Below are positions 22,345-31,719 of a stretch of 33,697 bases of DNA, one piece after another. Origin of the DNA: Acidobacteria bacterium Ga0077522 (GTDB lineage: Bacteria; Acidobacteriota; Vicinamibacteria; Vicinamibacterales; Vicinamibacteraceae). The stretch is from positions 1 through 33,697 of the forward strand of contig LNDN01000029.1 of assembly GCA_001464065.1 (NCBI GenBank). Direction: 5' to 3'. A program made the translations under genes and the position numbers. The stretch's first letter is position 1, and every line of letters begins with the position of its first letter. Under the pieces are notes generated by a model. It searched no databases. It was not told the origin of the DNA and saw only the letters and a list, made by a program, of their open reading frames with translations.

Positions 22345-23340
22345 ATGACGCGACAGCTGGCGCTTTTCGAGGAGCCCCTCACCACCCGTGCCGTCGCCGC
22401 GCTCGTCAAGGCGGACGGTGTCGCCGCCCTGCCCTCGGCACGGCGCCGTGCCGATGATGCGCACTACCAGGAGGTGGTGTGCCGCTCGGCGCTCAACCGC
22501 ACGAAGGGCATGCCGTTCTCGTGGACGCTGAATCCGTACCGCGGCTGCACGCACGCCTGCCAGTACTGCTTCGCGCGTCGCTACCAGACACAGATGGAGA
22601 TGGGCGCCGGCGATCAGTTCTCGTCGTACATCTTCGTGAAGCGCAACGTGGCCGAGGTCCTGGCGCGCGAGCTCACGCGCCCCTCGTGGACCCCGTCACT
22701 CGTGGCCGTGGGCACCGCCACCGATCCCTACCAGCCGATCGAGGGACACTACCGGCTCACCCGCGCCTGCCTCGAACACCTGGAAGCGGCCAGCACGCCG
22801 ATCGGGCTGATCACGAAAGGGCCCCTGGTGGTGCGTGACGCCGACATCCTCGCGCGCATGTCACGTCGGGGGCTCGCCACCGTGTACATGAGCGTGCCCA
22901 CGGTCGACGCCGCGTGGGAACGCCTCGAGCCGGGCACCGCCCCGCCGCTCCAGCGGCTCCGCGCCGTCCGCCATCTGCAGGACGCCGGGGTGCGGGCGGG
23001 CGTCCTCATGAGCCCTCTCGTGCCGGGGTTCTCGACGCACCCGTCCCGAATCGAGGCCACGCTGGCGGCCATCGACGACGCAGGCGTCCCACTGCTGGGC
23101 GGCAACGTGCTGTACCTCGAGGACGGCAGCCGCGATCACTTCCTTCAGTTCCTCGAGACCGAGGCGCCGCACCTGCTCGCCAGGTACGCCCGCCTCTACG
23201 TGCGCAAGCATCCCGACCCCGCGTACACCGCACAGGTGAAGGGGGTACTGGCAACGCTGCGCGCCCGCCACAACGAGCACCGCCGCACACCCGAGGAGGA
23301 CGTGCGGCGGCAAACGGACTGGATTGCGGACCAGTTCTGA
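22345..23340 (+). CDS. Radical SAM protein (SplB-like, Rv2578c family)
   Basis: This 331-residue protein carries the radical SAM cluster motif PYRGCTHACQYCFARRY with Cys68, Cys72 and Cys75 binding a 4Fe-4S cluster. Further family blocks are VGTATDPYQPIEGHYRLTR and ITKGPLVVRDADIL, and VLMSPLVPGF. This is the SplB-like group that includes Rv2578c; the substrate is not established. The N-terminal stretch before residue 60 (including CRSALNRTKGMPFSWTLNPY) is typical. It starts at ATG 22345, is divergent from the secreted-protein gene across 92 bp, and has no operon partner. Confidence 0.9.
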   Translation: MTRQLALFEEPLTTRAVAALVKADGVAALPSARRRADDAHYQEVVCRSALNRTKGMPFSWTLNPYRGCTHACQYCFARRYQTQMEMGAGDQFSSYIFVKRNVAEVLARELTRPSWTPSLVAVGTATDPYQPIEGHYRLTRACLEHLEAASTPIGLITKGPLVVRDADILARMSRRGLATVYMSVPTVDAAWERLEPGTAPPLQRLRAVRHLQDAGVRAGVLMSPLVPGFSTHPSRIEATLAAIDDAGVPLLGGNVLYLEDGSRDHFLQFLETEAPHLLARYARLYVRKHPDPAYTAQVKGVLATLRARHNEHRRTPEEDVRRQTDWIADQF

Positions 23341-23341
23341 C

Positions 23342-23410
23342 AATGCCGCGATGCCGAATGCCGGAATGCCGAGAACATCACTCCCAGCATTCCCGGCATT
23401 CCCGGCATCC
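23342..23410. repeat. Palindromic ATGCCG array, left copy
   Basis: The left arm has four ATGCCG words (23343, 23351, 23358, 23366) at 7-8 bp spacing. The right arm (23385-23410) has the complement as 9-bp units with GGCAT cores. The whole folds as a long imperfect hairpin just after the radical SAM stop. Confidence 0.65.
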
Positions 23411-23435
23411 AGGCTGACTCGGCGTCGGGGTAGCC

Positions 23436-23678
23436 ATGCTTCGAATGTACCTTCTCGCGTTCTTGCTGGTGCACAGTGCGCGCGACCCACATTGCGTACA
23501 GTCGACAGGTCTCTCCGCCTCGTTGGCCTCGCCGCTCCGAGTGCTGTTTGTCGGCAACAGCTACACGTACGAGAACAACTTGCCGTTCGTGTTCGAGGCG
23601 CTCGCTGATCCAGTGCGTGATGTCAGCGTGACCATGGTGGCCGGTGGTGGGGCGTTCGGCCGAGTGCGGCGGGGATGA
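23436..23678 (+). pseudogene. Truncated SGNH-hydrolase-like remnant
   Basis: ATG at 23436 opens an 80-residue frame with a signal-peptide-like start (MLRMYLLAFLLVHS) and then LRVLFVGNSYTYENNLPFVF and VSVTMVAGGGAFG. The VGNSYT block is the nucleophile motif of an SGNH/GDSL-type hydrolase family whose members are normally about 250-350 residues. After AGGGA the reading frame runs into unrelated sequence and stops, so the later Gly, Asn and His blocks are missing. I find no continuation in the other frames. The fragment lies between two palindromic repeats, consistent with deletion or rearrangement there. Confidence 0.65.
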
Positions 23679-23918
23679 CGGCCATCCGTGACGCCATGCG
23701 CGGTGTGTATGAAGCGGGCTCGCCCGGACCACTCGAGGCACTGCCCGCTGTGCGACGTTCGGCCCGGATTACAGAGCAACCCTCTCGCTGGACCTTCGCG
23801 GTGCGACCGCGTCAATCCGTCCGGTGCATCCCGAGGAGGGGTGGCCTGCAGACGATGCCGAGCTGGACCGGACCATTCATCGGCGCGGGTGATGTCCTTC
23901 ACAGGCCACTGAGGACCC
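23679..23918 (+). other. Non-coding or decayed stretch after the SGNH remnant
   Basis: No complete gene is visible. The plus-strand frame 23752-23892 stays open for 46 residues, with a fairly protein-like composition (for example YRATLSLDLRGATASIRPVH), then stops. It could be the end of another broken gene. It has no start codon at its head, and its frame differs from that of the SGNH remnant. Confidence 0.3.
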
Positions 23919-23985
23919 GAATGCCGGAATGCCGTCGAACCCCGAGGCCTTCGACATTCCCGGCATTGCGGCATTCCCGGCATTT
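23919..23985. repeat. Palindromic ATGCCG array, right copy
   Basis: Left arm GAATGCCGGAATGCCGTCGAA (first 20 bases from 23919) faces a right arm at 23950-23985 with GGCATT and GGCATTT words. GTCGAA (23934-23939) and TTCGAC (23950-23955) close a perfect inner 6-bp stem. It shares the word AATGCCGG with the array at 23342-23410. Confidence 0.65.
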
Positions 23986-24003
23986 CGCCGAGCGAATCAG
24001 GGG

Positions 24004-24846
24004 CTACACGGCCCTTCCCATCAAGGCCGCGATTCGCTGCTCCGTCGGCGGGTGGGTGCTGAAGAGCGACATCAGGCCACGGCCGCTGAAGGGCTTGATG
24101 ATGAACATGTGCGCCGTCGCCGGGTTGGCGTCCATGGGGACGCGCTGGCTGTAGCCCTCGATCTTGCGGAGGGCGCTGGCCAGGCCCATCGGCGACCCGG
24201 CGATCGCCGCGCCGCCCGCATCGGCGACGAACTCGCGCGAGCGGGAGATCGCCGTCTGAATCAGCATCGCCGCCAACGGGGCCACGATGATCCCGACCAG
24301 CAGCACCAGCGGATTGGAGCCCTCCCCATCGTCGGAGCGGGAGCTGCCGCCGAAGAAGCTGGCAAACTGCGCCATGCGGGCCACCATCATGATGGCGGCG
24401 GCCAGGGTCGCGGCGACCGAGCTGATGAGGATGTCGCGATGCTTGACGTGCGCGAGTTCGTGCGCCATCACCCCCGCCAGTTCCTCGCGCGACAACAGCC
24501 GGATGATCCCCTCGGTGGCGGCCACCGCGGCGTGCTTCGGGTTGCGCCCCGTGGCGAAGGCGTTCGGCGAGTCGTCCGGGATGACGTAGACCTTCGGCAT
24601 CGGCAGCTGCGCCCGCTGCGCGAGTTCGGCCGTGAGCTGGTGCAGCGGGTGCCCGGGCCCCACTTCCGCGGCGCGATACATGCGGAGCACGATCTTGTCG
24701 GAGAACCAGTAGGACCCGACGTTCATCACCAGGGCGAGCAGAAACGCGGTCCACAGACCGCCCTGCCCGCCGAACAATTGCCCGAGATACAAGAACACGG
24801 CGCTGAGCAAGCCCAGCAGCGCGGCAGTCTTCAGTGAGCTGGTCAT
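24004..24846 (-). CDS. htpX: Membrane zinc metalloprotease HtpX
   Basis: This 280-residue inner-membrane M48 protease degrades misfolded membrane proteins. Two N-terminal helices (about 7-25 and 31-47) precede the catalytic domain; HELAH at residues 129-133 is the zinc site, with SPNAFATGRNPKHAAVA upstream and the distal Glu in REFVADAGGAAI. The second helix pair lies around 140-190. ATG at 24844-24846 with AGAGG upstream gives the expected N-terminus MTSSLKTAALLGL. It is convergent with the decayed region and divergent from the secreted orphan gene. Confidence 0.94.
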   Translation of the reverse strand: MTSSLKTAALLGLLSAVFLYLGQLFGGQGGLWTAFLLALVMNVGSYWFSDKIVLRMYRAAEVGPGHPLHQLTAELAQRAQLPMPKVYVIPDDSPNAFATGRNPKHAAVAATEGIIRLLSREELAGVMAHELAHVKHRDILISSVAATLAAAIMMVARMAQFASFFGGSSRSDDGEGSNPLVLLVGIIVAPLAAMLIQTAISRSREFVADAGGAAIAGSPMGLASALRKIEGYSQRVPMDANPATAHMFIIKPFSGRGLMSLFSTHPPTEQRIAALMGRAV

Positions 24847-24880
24847 TTGGCCTCTTCTAGGGCGAGTGCGCCCATCTCCG

Positions 24881-24886
24881 TACAAT
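24881..24886 (+). promoter_or_regulatory. -10-like box directly before the secreted orphan gene
   Basis: TACAAT ends 7 bp before the ATG at 24894. No clear -35 box is seen. If used, it would give a leaderless mRNA. Confidence 0.4.
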
Positions 24887-24893
24887 AAGACGC

Positions 24894-25562
24894 ATGACGC
24901 GCGTGATTCAGCTGACCGTCTGGCTAGCGGTGCTCGCCTCGGCCTCGGTGCTCGCGCAGGGCCGACCGCAGACGCCACCTCCGCCCCCGCCCGGTGTCAC
25001 TCCGCAGCCCGTCGGCCGCGGGGGAGAGACGACCGCACCGGCACCGGGTCCGACGGCGGTGCCCGCGCGCCCGCCGGCCCCGGCGCCCTCCTCAGGCGCC
25101 ACGACACGTCCCGCACAGCCCGCGGCCTCGGCGCCGCCTGCGCCGCGCGAGACGCCCGCGGCCAGCAGCGCCGCGTCGTCCGTGCTGCCGGCCGAGCCCA
25201 TTCCGACCGAAGCCCAGCTCGGCGTGCCCGTCTACCCGGGCGCGAAGTTCCTGCGGTCGTTCGACGCCGGCCAGGGTCAGCGCTACTACCTCTACGGGTC
25301 CACCGCGTCCTTCGCCGAGCTCGTCCTCTACTACCGGACCCAGCTCAAGGACAAGGGCGACCTCGTCTACGACGTCCCCCCGGTGCACATGTTCGAGGTC
25401 GGTCGGTTCCGCGAGGAGACGATGGCGTTTCCCCCGGGCGTGACGGTGAAGGACTACACGTGGGGCAAGAGCCGGGGCTACCTGGTGCCGACACCGGGGG
25501 CCAACCCGAGCCACTACCCCACCGTGATCCAGATCGTGCCCGTCGTCGCCGGCGGCCGGTAG
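24894..25562 (+). CDS. Secreted Pro/Ala-rich protein with a conserved-looking C-terminal domain
   Basis: This 222-residue protein starts with a signal peptide (about 1-21, ending VLAQ). Residues 25-100 are a low-complexity Pro/Ala/Thr linker. From about residue 108 there is a folded domain: EAQLGVPVYPGAKFLRSFD, RYYLYGSTASFAELVLYYRT, DVPPVHMFEVGRF and PTVIQIVPVV. Phrases of the VPVYPGA type occur in uncharacterised secreted bacterial proteins; I cannot name a family. It is probably periplasmic or surface-tethered by its linker. It is divergent from htpX with about 47 bp between start codons, and convergent with thiC across a palindrome. Confidence 0.8.
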   Translation: MTRVIQLTVWLAVLASASVLAQGRPQTPPPPPPGVTPQPVGRGGETTAPAPGPTAVPARPPAPAPSSGATTRPAQPAASAPPAPRETPAASSAASSVLPAEPIPTEAQLGVPVYPGAKFLRSFDAGQGQRYYLYGSTASFAELVLYYRTQLKDKGDLVYDVPPVHMFEVGRFREETMAFPPGVTVKDYTWGKSRGYLVPTPGANPSHYPTVIQIVPVVAGGR

Positions 25563-25566
25563 TCAC

Positions 25567-25594
25567 GACGGCCGGCTCGGAGAGCCGGCCCTAC
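25567..25594. repeat. Composite palindromic repeat, short form
   Basis: A perfect 9-bp stem GGCCGGCTC/GAGCCGGCC with a 3-nt loop lies between the convergent orphan gene and thiC. The 28 bases match the flanks of the long copy at 1292-1348 in inverted orientation. Sitting between two stop codons 46 bp apart, it could act as a bidirectional 3'-end structure. Confidence 0.7.
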
Positions 25595-25608
25595 CCCTCC
25601 CGGACGCC

Positions 25609-27540
<1,932 letters not shown>

Positions 27541-27564
27541 GTCGATGATAGATCGAACCGGGGA

Positions 27565-27606
27565 AGGACGGAGGAGCGAGGACGGAGGACCGAGGACCGA
27601 GGACGA
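27565..27606. repeat. Heptamer array (6 units) before hrpB
   Basis: Six contiguous 7-bp units read AGGACGG, AGGAGCG, AGGACGG, AGGACCG, AGGACCG, AGGACGA. The array lies between the thiC leader and hrpB. If hrpB began at an upstream ATG (27545), these units would be translated as a non-conserved Arg/Glu-rich tail. Confidence 0.75.
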
Positions 27607-27610
27607 TAAT
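27605..27610 (+). promoter_or_regulatory. -10-like box directly before hrpB
   Basis: GATAAT (5 of 6 consensus) ends 6 bp before the GTG at 27617 and partly overlaps the last heptamer. No convincing -35 box is seen. Confidence 0.4.
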
Positions 27611-27616
27611 CACTTC

Positions 27617-29926
27617 GTGCTGCCGCTGCCCATCGATCCGGTGCTCGTGCCCCTGCGCGACCACCTGCGGGCACGACGCGCCGCCGTGCTGGTGGCCGCA
27701 CCGGGTGCCGGCAAGACGACCCGCGTGCCGCCGATGCTGGCCGCCGACGGCCCGGTCCTGGTGCTGCAGCCGCGGCGGGCCGCCGCGCGGGCCCTGGCGC
27801 GGCGCGTCGCCGAGGAGCAGGGCTGGACGCTCGGTCGCGAGGTGGGCTGGCACGTGCGCTTCGAACCGCGCTTCGGCCGCGAGACACGCGTGCTCTTCGC
27901 GACCGAAGGCATCCTGACCGCGCGCCTGCAACAGGACCCGTTGCTGTCCGACATCACCACGGTCGTCCTCGACGAGTTCCACGAGCGCAGCGTGCATGCC
28001 GATCTGGGCCTCGCGCTGGTTCGGCAAGCCTGGCTGGCACGCGACGACCTGCGCGTGCTGGTGATGTCGGCCACCATCGATCCCGGACCGGTGGCGCGCT
28101 TCCTCGACGACTGCCCGGTCCTGACCGTCCCTGGCGATCCCCACCCGCTGGCCATCGAGTACGCCCCGGACGCGCCCCTTCCGGGCGTGGTCGAGCGTGT
28201 GTTGCGCGAGCACGTCGGCAACGTGCTCTGCTTCCTCCCCGGCGCGCGGGAGATCGACCAGACGGCTCGCCAGATCGACGAGGTCGCCCGACGGCACGGC
28301 ACGCAGGTGGTGCCGCTGCACGGCACACTCCCGCCGGAGGCCCAGGACGAGGCGCTGACGCCGGGCGCCGGGCGGCGGATCGTGCTGGCGACCAACATCG
28401 CCGAGACGTCGGTCACGGTGCCGGGCGTGCGCGTCGTGATCGACACCGGCTGGCAGAAGGTCGCGCGCTACGATGCGACGCGCGCGCTGGACACGCTGCA
28501 GACCGAGCGGGTCCCGGCCGATGCGGCCGACCAGCGGGCAGGGCGCGCCGCGCGCCTCGGTGCGGGCCTGGCCATCCGCCTCTGGCACGAGCGCGACAAG
28601 CTGCGCCCGTTCCGCGAGCCGGACATCGCCCGCATCGACCTGGCGCCGGTGCTGCTCGCCATCCTGGCGTGGGGCGGCGACCTGGCCACCTTCGAGTGGT
28701 TCGACACCCCGGCCATGCACCGGCAGCACGACGCGCGCCAGTTGCTGGCGCGTCTCGGCGCCATCGATGCGTCGGGCCTCACGGCGGCTGGCCGCGCGAT
28801 CGCGCGGCTGCCCCTGCCACCACGCCTCGCGCGGATGGTCGTCGATGCCGACGGGCATCCGGACGCCTGCCTGCTGGCCGCGCTGCTCACCGATGGCCGC
28901 GCCCCGACCCCCGACGGCAAGACGACCGCCTCCGACCTGCTCGGGCTCGTGCCCGGGGCCCGACGCCTGCCGCATCTGCGGCGCGCCGCCGACGCGATTC
29001 GCGCAGGCCTTGTCACCGCCTCCGCCTCGTCACGTCGTCGCGAGGGACCGCTCGACGAGGAGGTGCTGTGCAGGGCGGTGCTGGCCGGCTTCCCGGATCG
29101 CGTGGCGCAGCGCCGGACGGCTCATGGCGATGCCCTGCTGCTCGCCACCGGGACCGGGGCACGGCTCGCCGCGTCGAGCGGCGTCCGCGACGCGGAGTAC
29201 CTCGTGGCCCTCGACGTGCGGGGCATCGAGGGGCGCGAGGCCGTCGTGCAGCTCGCCAGTGGCGTCGACCGGGGGTGGTTGCTGCCCACCCACACGGAAC
29301 GACGGGTGTGGGTGGATGACGACGGCCGGCTGCGCGCCCTCCGCCAACGCCGCTACGACGCCCTCCTCCTGCAGGAACAGCCGGATGCCCTGATGCCGGA
29401 CGATCGGATCGTGCTCGCCCGGGCGTGGATCGACGCGCCGCACGGCGAGCGCGACCAGGCGCTGCTCGCCCGACTGGCGTTTGCCGGCATCACCATCAGC
29501 CTCGACGACCTGCTCGTCGTGGCCACCGCCAGCGCCGCCAGCCTGCGTGACATCGACCTCGAGGCGGCACTGCCATGGCAGGTGCGTCAGCAGATGCTGA
29601 CCGATGCGCCAGACCGACTGCCGCTGCCCAGTGGGCGCACGGCCGCCCTGGCGTATGCGCCCGACGGCACGGTGCGTGCCGCCGTCAAGCTGCAGGAACT
29701 CTTCGGCCTGGCCGAGACCCCGCGCATCGGTCCGCACCGGGTGCCCGTGGTGTTCGACCTGCTCGCGCCCAACGGACGCCCGGTGCAGACGACACAGGAC
29801 CTGCGCAGCTTCTGGACGACGACCTACGCCGAAGTGCGCCGGGAACTGCGGGCGCGCTACCCGAGGCACCCGTGGCCCGAGGACCCGTGGACCGCGACGC
29901 CGACGCATCGGACGGTGCGACGATAG
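27617..29926 (+). CDS. hrpB: ATP-dependent helicase HrpB
   Basis: This 769-residue DEAH-type superfamily 2 helicase has Walker A APGAGKTTRVPP (about 28-39), VLDEFHERSVHADLGLAL (motif II, DEFH), VMSATIDPGPVARF (motif III), TNIAETSVTVPGVRVVIDTG (motif V) and DQRAGRAARLGAG (motif VI). HrpB-specific C-terminal blocks include RHPWPEDPW. Its cellular role is not settled. I prefer GTG at 27617, which begins the family-like VLPLPIDPVLVPLRDHL; ATG at 27545 would add 24 residues made largely of the heptamer array. It is convergent with the methyltransferase gene. Confidence 0.92.
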   Translation: MLPLPIDPVLVPLRDHLRARRAAVLVAAPGAGKTTRVPPMLAADGPVLVLQPRRAAARALARRVAEEQGWTLGREVGWHVRFEPRFGRETRVLFATEGILTARLQQDPLLSDITTVVLDEFHERSVHADLGLALVRQAWLARDDLRVLVMSATIDPGPVARFLDDCPVLTVPGDPHPLAIEYAPDAPLPGVVERVLREHVGNVLCFLPGAREIDQTARQIDEVARRHGTQVVPLHGTLPPEAQDEALTPGAGRRIVLATNIAETSVTVPGVRVVIDTGWQKVARYDATRALDTLQTERVPADAADQRAGRAARLGAGLAIRLWHERDKLRPFREPDIARIDLAPVLLAILAWGGDLATFEWFDTPAMHRQHDARQLLARLGAIDASGLTAAGRAIARLPLPPRLARMVVDADGHPDACLLAALLTDGRAPTPDGKTTASDLLGLVPGARRLPHLRRAADAIRAGLVTASASSRRREGPLDEEVLCRAVLAGFPDRVAQRRTAHGDALLLATGTGARLAASSGVRDAEYLVALDVRGIEGREAVVQLASGVDRGWLLPTHTERRVWVDDDGRLRALRQRRYDALLLQEQPDALMPDDRIVLARAWIDAPHGERDQALLARLAFAGITISLDDLLVVATASAASLRDIDLEAALPWQVRQQMLTDAPDRLPLPSGRTAALAYAPDGTVRAAVKLQELFGLAETPRIGPHRVPVVFDLLAPNGRPVQTTQDLRSFWTTTYAEVRRELRARYPRHPWPEDPWTATPTHRTVRR

Positions 29927-29933
29927 GGAGGGG

Positions 29934-29968
29934 TCTCAAGGCTCAAGGCTCACGGCTCTCGACTCAAG
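29934..29968. repeat. Heptamer array (5 units) after hrpB
   Basis: Five 7-bp units: TCTCAAG, GCTCAAG, GCTCACG, GCTCTCG, ACTCAAG. It faces an inverted partner array at 29976-30003 across 7 bp. Confidence 0.75.
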
Positions 29969-29975
29969 GAGCTTT

Positions 29976-30003
29976 CTGAGACCTGAGTCCTGAGACGTGA
30001 GCC
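29976..30003. repeat. Heptamer array (4 units), inverted partner
   Basis: Four 7-bp units: CTGAGAC, CTGAGTC, CTGAGAC, GTGAGCC. They are roughly the reverse complement of the preceding array. Perfect long-range pairs include GGCTCACG (29947-29954) with CGTGAGCC (29996-30003), and GGTCTCA (29932-29938) with TGAGACC (29977-29983). The two arrays fill the gap between convergent hrpB and the methyltransferase gene. Confidence 0.75.
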
Positions 30004-30010
30004 CTTTCGA

Positions 30011-31198
30011 TCAGTGCGCGCGGCGCAGGACGAAGCACTTCAGGTAGTACGTCTCGGGCACGCTCAGCAACACCGGATGGTCGCGCGCCTGCATGCGCTT
30101 CTCGACGACGACCACCGGGATCTGGGCGTCGGTGGCGGCCGACAGGATGATGCCGCCGAACATTCCCTCGTCGACGTGCGCCGAGCACGTGCACGTGATC
30201 AAGTGCCCACCCGGGTTGAGCAGCCGCAGCGCCCGCAGGTTGATGTCCTTGTAGCCGCTCATCGCCTTGGGCACCGCGCCCTTGTGCTTGGCGAAGGCCG
30301 GCGGATCCAGCACGATCGTGTCGAAGCGCACATCGGCGCGTTCGAACTCGCGCAGCGCATCGAAGACGTTCTCCTCGCGGGCCTCGACGTTGGCCAGGCC
30401 GAGGCGGGTGGCGTTCGAGGTGATGGCAGCGACGGCGTCGGCCGACGCGTCGAGCGCCAGCACGTGGTCGACGTGCGGCGCCATCCGCAGGGCGAATCCC
30501 CCCTGGTAGCTGAAGGCATCGAGCGCCCGGCCGCGCGCGTACGAGGCCGCCGCGGCGTGGTTCTCGCTCTGGTCGAGGAACAACCCGGTCTTCTGGCCAT
30601 GCCACGGATCGACCACGTAGGTCACCGGACCTTCACGCACCTCGAGCTGGGCGGGCACCTCGCCGTACGCCAGGACGACCTCCTGCGGCAGCCCTTCCAG
30701 CGTCCGCACCTTCGGGTCGTTGCGCAGCAGCACGCCGCGCGGCTGCAGCAGTTCGACCAGCACGTCGACGATGAGCTCGCGGTGGGCGTCGGTGCCCTGC
30801 GACAGCGTCTGGACCACCAGCACATCGTCGTAGCGGTCGACGATGAGCGAGGGCAGGAGGTCGGCCTCGCCGTGCACGAGACGGACGGCCGTGGCGTCGA
30901 GCGCCAGGCGGGCGCGCACCGCGATCGCCGCGGCGAGGCGGCTCCGCCAGAAGTCGCGGTCGACGGGCGTGGCATCGCGCGTCAGCATGCGGAGCGTGAT
31001 CTGCGACTGGTCGGAGGACAGCGCCCGCCCCAGCAGGGCGCCGCGGCTGTCGCGGACCTCGACCACCTCGCCCGGGTCGGCGTGGAAGTCGGTGACGTCG
31101 GAGCGGTAGATCCAGGGATGTCCGGCGCGCACGCGGTCCACCCCCTTGCGGGAGATGACGGCGGTCGGGGGGCGGGGTGTGGCGTCGGGCGTGGACAT
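30011..31198 (-). CDS. rlmI: Class I SAM-dependent rRNA methyltransferase (RlmI family)
   Basis: This 395-residue enzyme has an N-terminal PUA-like RNA-binding domain (about 12-90, with RVRAGHPWIYRSDV), a central EEHD-like linker, and a Rossmann methyltransferase domain: TGLFLDQSENHAAAASYA, ALDAFSYQGGFAL (SAM site) and TIVLDPPAFAKHKGAVPKA (catalytic DPPAF), then CTCSAHV. This is the layout of RlmI, which makes 5-methylcytosine in 23S rRNA; the exact target here is inferred. ATG at 31196-31198. It is divergent from rpiB with 53 bp between start codons. Confidence 0.9.
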   Translation of the reverse strand: MSTPDATPRPPTAVISRKGVDRVRAGHPWIYRSDVTDFHADPGEVVEVRDSRGALLGRALSSDQSQITLRMLTRDATPVDRDFWRSRLAAAIAVRARLALDATAVRLVHGEADLLPSLIVDRYDDVLVVQTLSQGTDAHRELIVDVLVELLQPRGVLLRNDPKVRTLEGLPQEVVLAYGEVPAQLEVREGPVTYVVDPWHGQKTGLFLDQSENHAAAASYARGRALDAFSYQGGFALRMAPHVDHVLALDASADAVAAITSNATRLGLANVEAREENVFDALREFERADVRFDTIVLDPPAFAKHKGAVPKAMSGYKDINLRALRLLNPGGHLITCTCSAHVDEGMFGGIILSAATDAQIPVVVVEKRMQARDHPVLLSVPETYYLKCFVLRRAH

Positions 31199-31232
31199 GA
31201 GGGGTGGACCGGCCGGAATCGGGCGGAACCCG

Positions 31233-31243
31233 TATAGTACAAT
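31233..31243 (+). promoter_or_regulatory. Tandem -10-like boxes before rpiB
   Basis: TATAGT (31233-31238) and TACAAT (31238-31243) overlap by one base and end 8 bp before the ATG at 31252. A -35 box is not obvious. A leaderless or nearly leaderless transcript is implied. Confidence 0.5.
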
Positions 31244-31251
31244 TCGCCTCT

Positions 31252-31701
31252 ATGCGCGTGGCGCTGGGCGCTGATCATGCGGGCGTCCATCTGAAGGACG
31301 CGGTTCGCTCGTTGCTGGAGTCCCGGGGCATCGAGGTGCAGGACTTCGGCACGGCCGACGAGACCTCGGTCGACTACCCCGACTACGCTGCGCGGGTGGG
31401 TCGCGCCGTCGCCGGCGGAGAGGCCGACCGCGGCATCCTGGCCTGCGGCACGGGACTCGGCATGGCCATCGCGGCCAACAAGATCGACGGCGTGCGCGCG
31501 GCTCCCGTGGTGGACCTCGAGAGCGCGCACCTGTCACGCGAACACAACGATGCCAACGTCCTCGCGCTCGGCGCGCGTGTGACGTCGGCAGACACGGCCC
31601 TGAAGATCGTCGCCACGTTCCTCGACACGCCGTTCGCCGGCGGACGCCACCAACGGCGCCTCGACAAGATCGCTGCGCTCGAACACGACCGACACGCGTA
31701 G
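31252..31701 (+). CDS. rpiB: Ribose-5-phosphate isomerase B
   Basis: This 149-residue RpiB/LacAB-fold enzyme interconverts ribulose 5-phosphate and ribose 5-phosphate. It shows ALGADHAGVHLKD at residues 4-16 (Asp8, His9), and ILACGTGLGMAIAANK with catalytic Cys65, then ESAHLSREHNDANVLALGAR. The length is typical. ATG at 31252 gives the family N-terminus MRVALGADHAG; codons upstream are not conserved. It is followed 18 bp later by glyA, a common pairing. Confidence 0.95.
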   Translation: MRVALGADHAGVHLKDAVRSLLESRGIEVQDFGTADETSVDYPDYAARVGRAVAGGEADRGILACGTGLGMAIAANKIDGVRAAPVVDLESAHLSREHNDANVLALGARVTSADTALKIVATFLDTPFAGGRHQRRLDKIAALEHDRHA

Positions 31702-31719
31702 CCCGCGGGTTCTCACACG

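Noticed and set aside
27545-27616. Upstream ATG start for hrpB
   Set aside because: The extra 24 residues would be encoded mainly by the heptamer array and do not resemble HrpB N-termini; a -10-like box lies just before the internal GTG.
29934-30003. Heptamer arrays as a CRISPR array
   Set aside because: Units are 7 bp without spacers, inverted relative to each other, and no cas gene is near.
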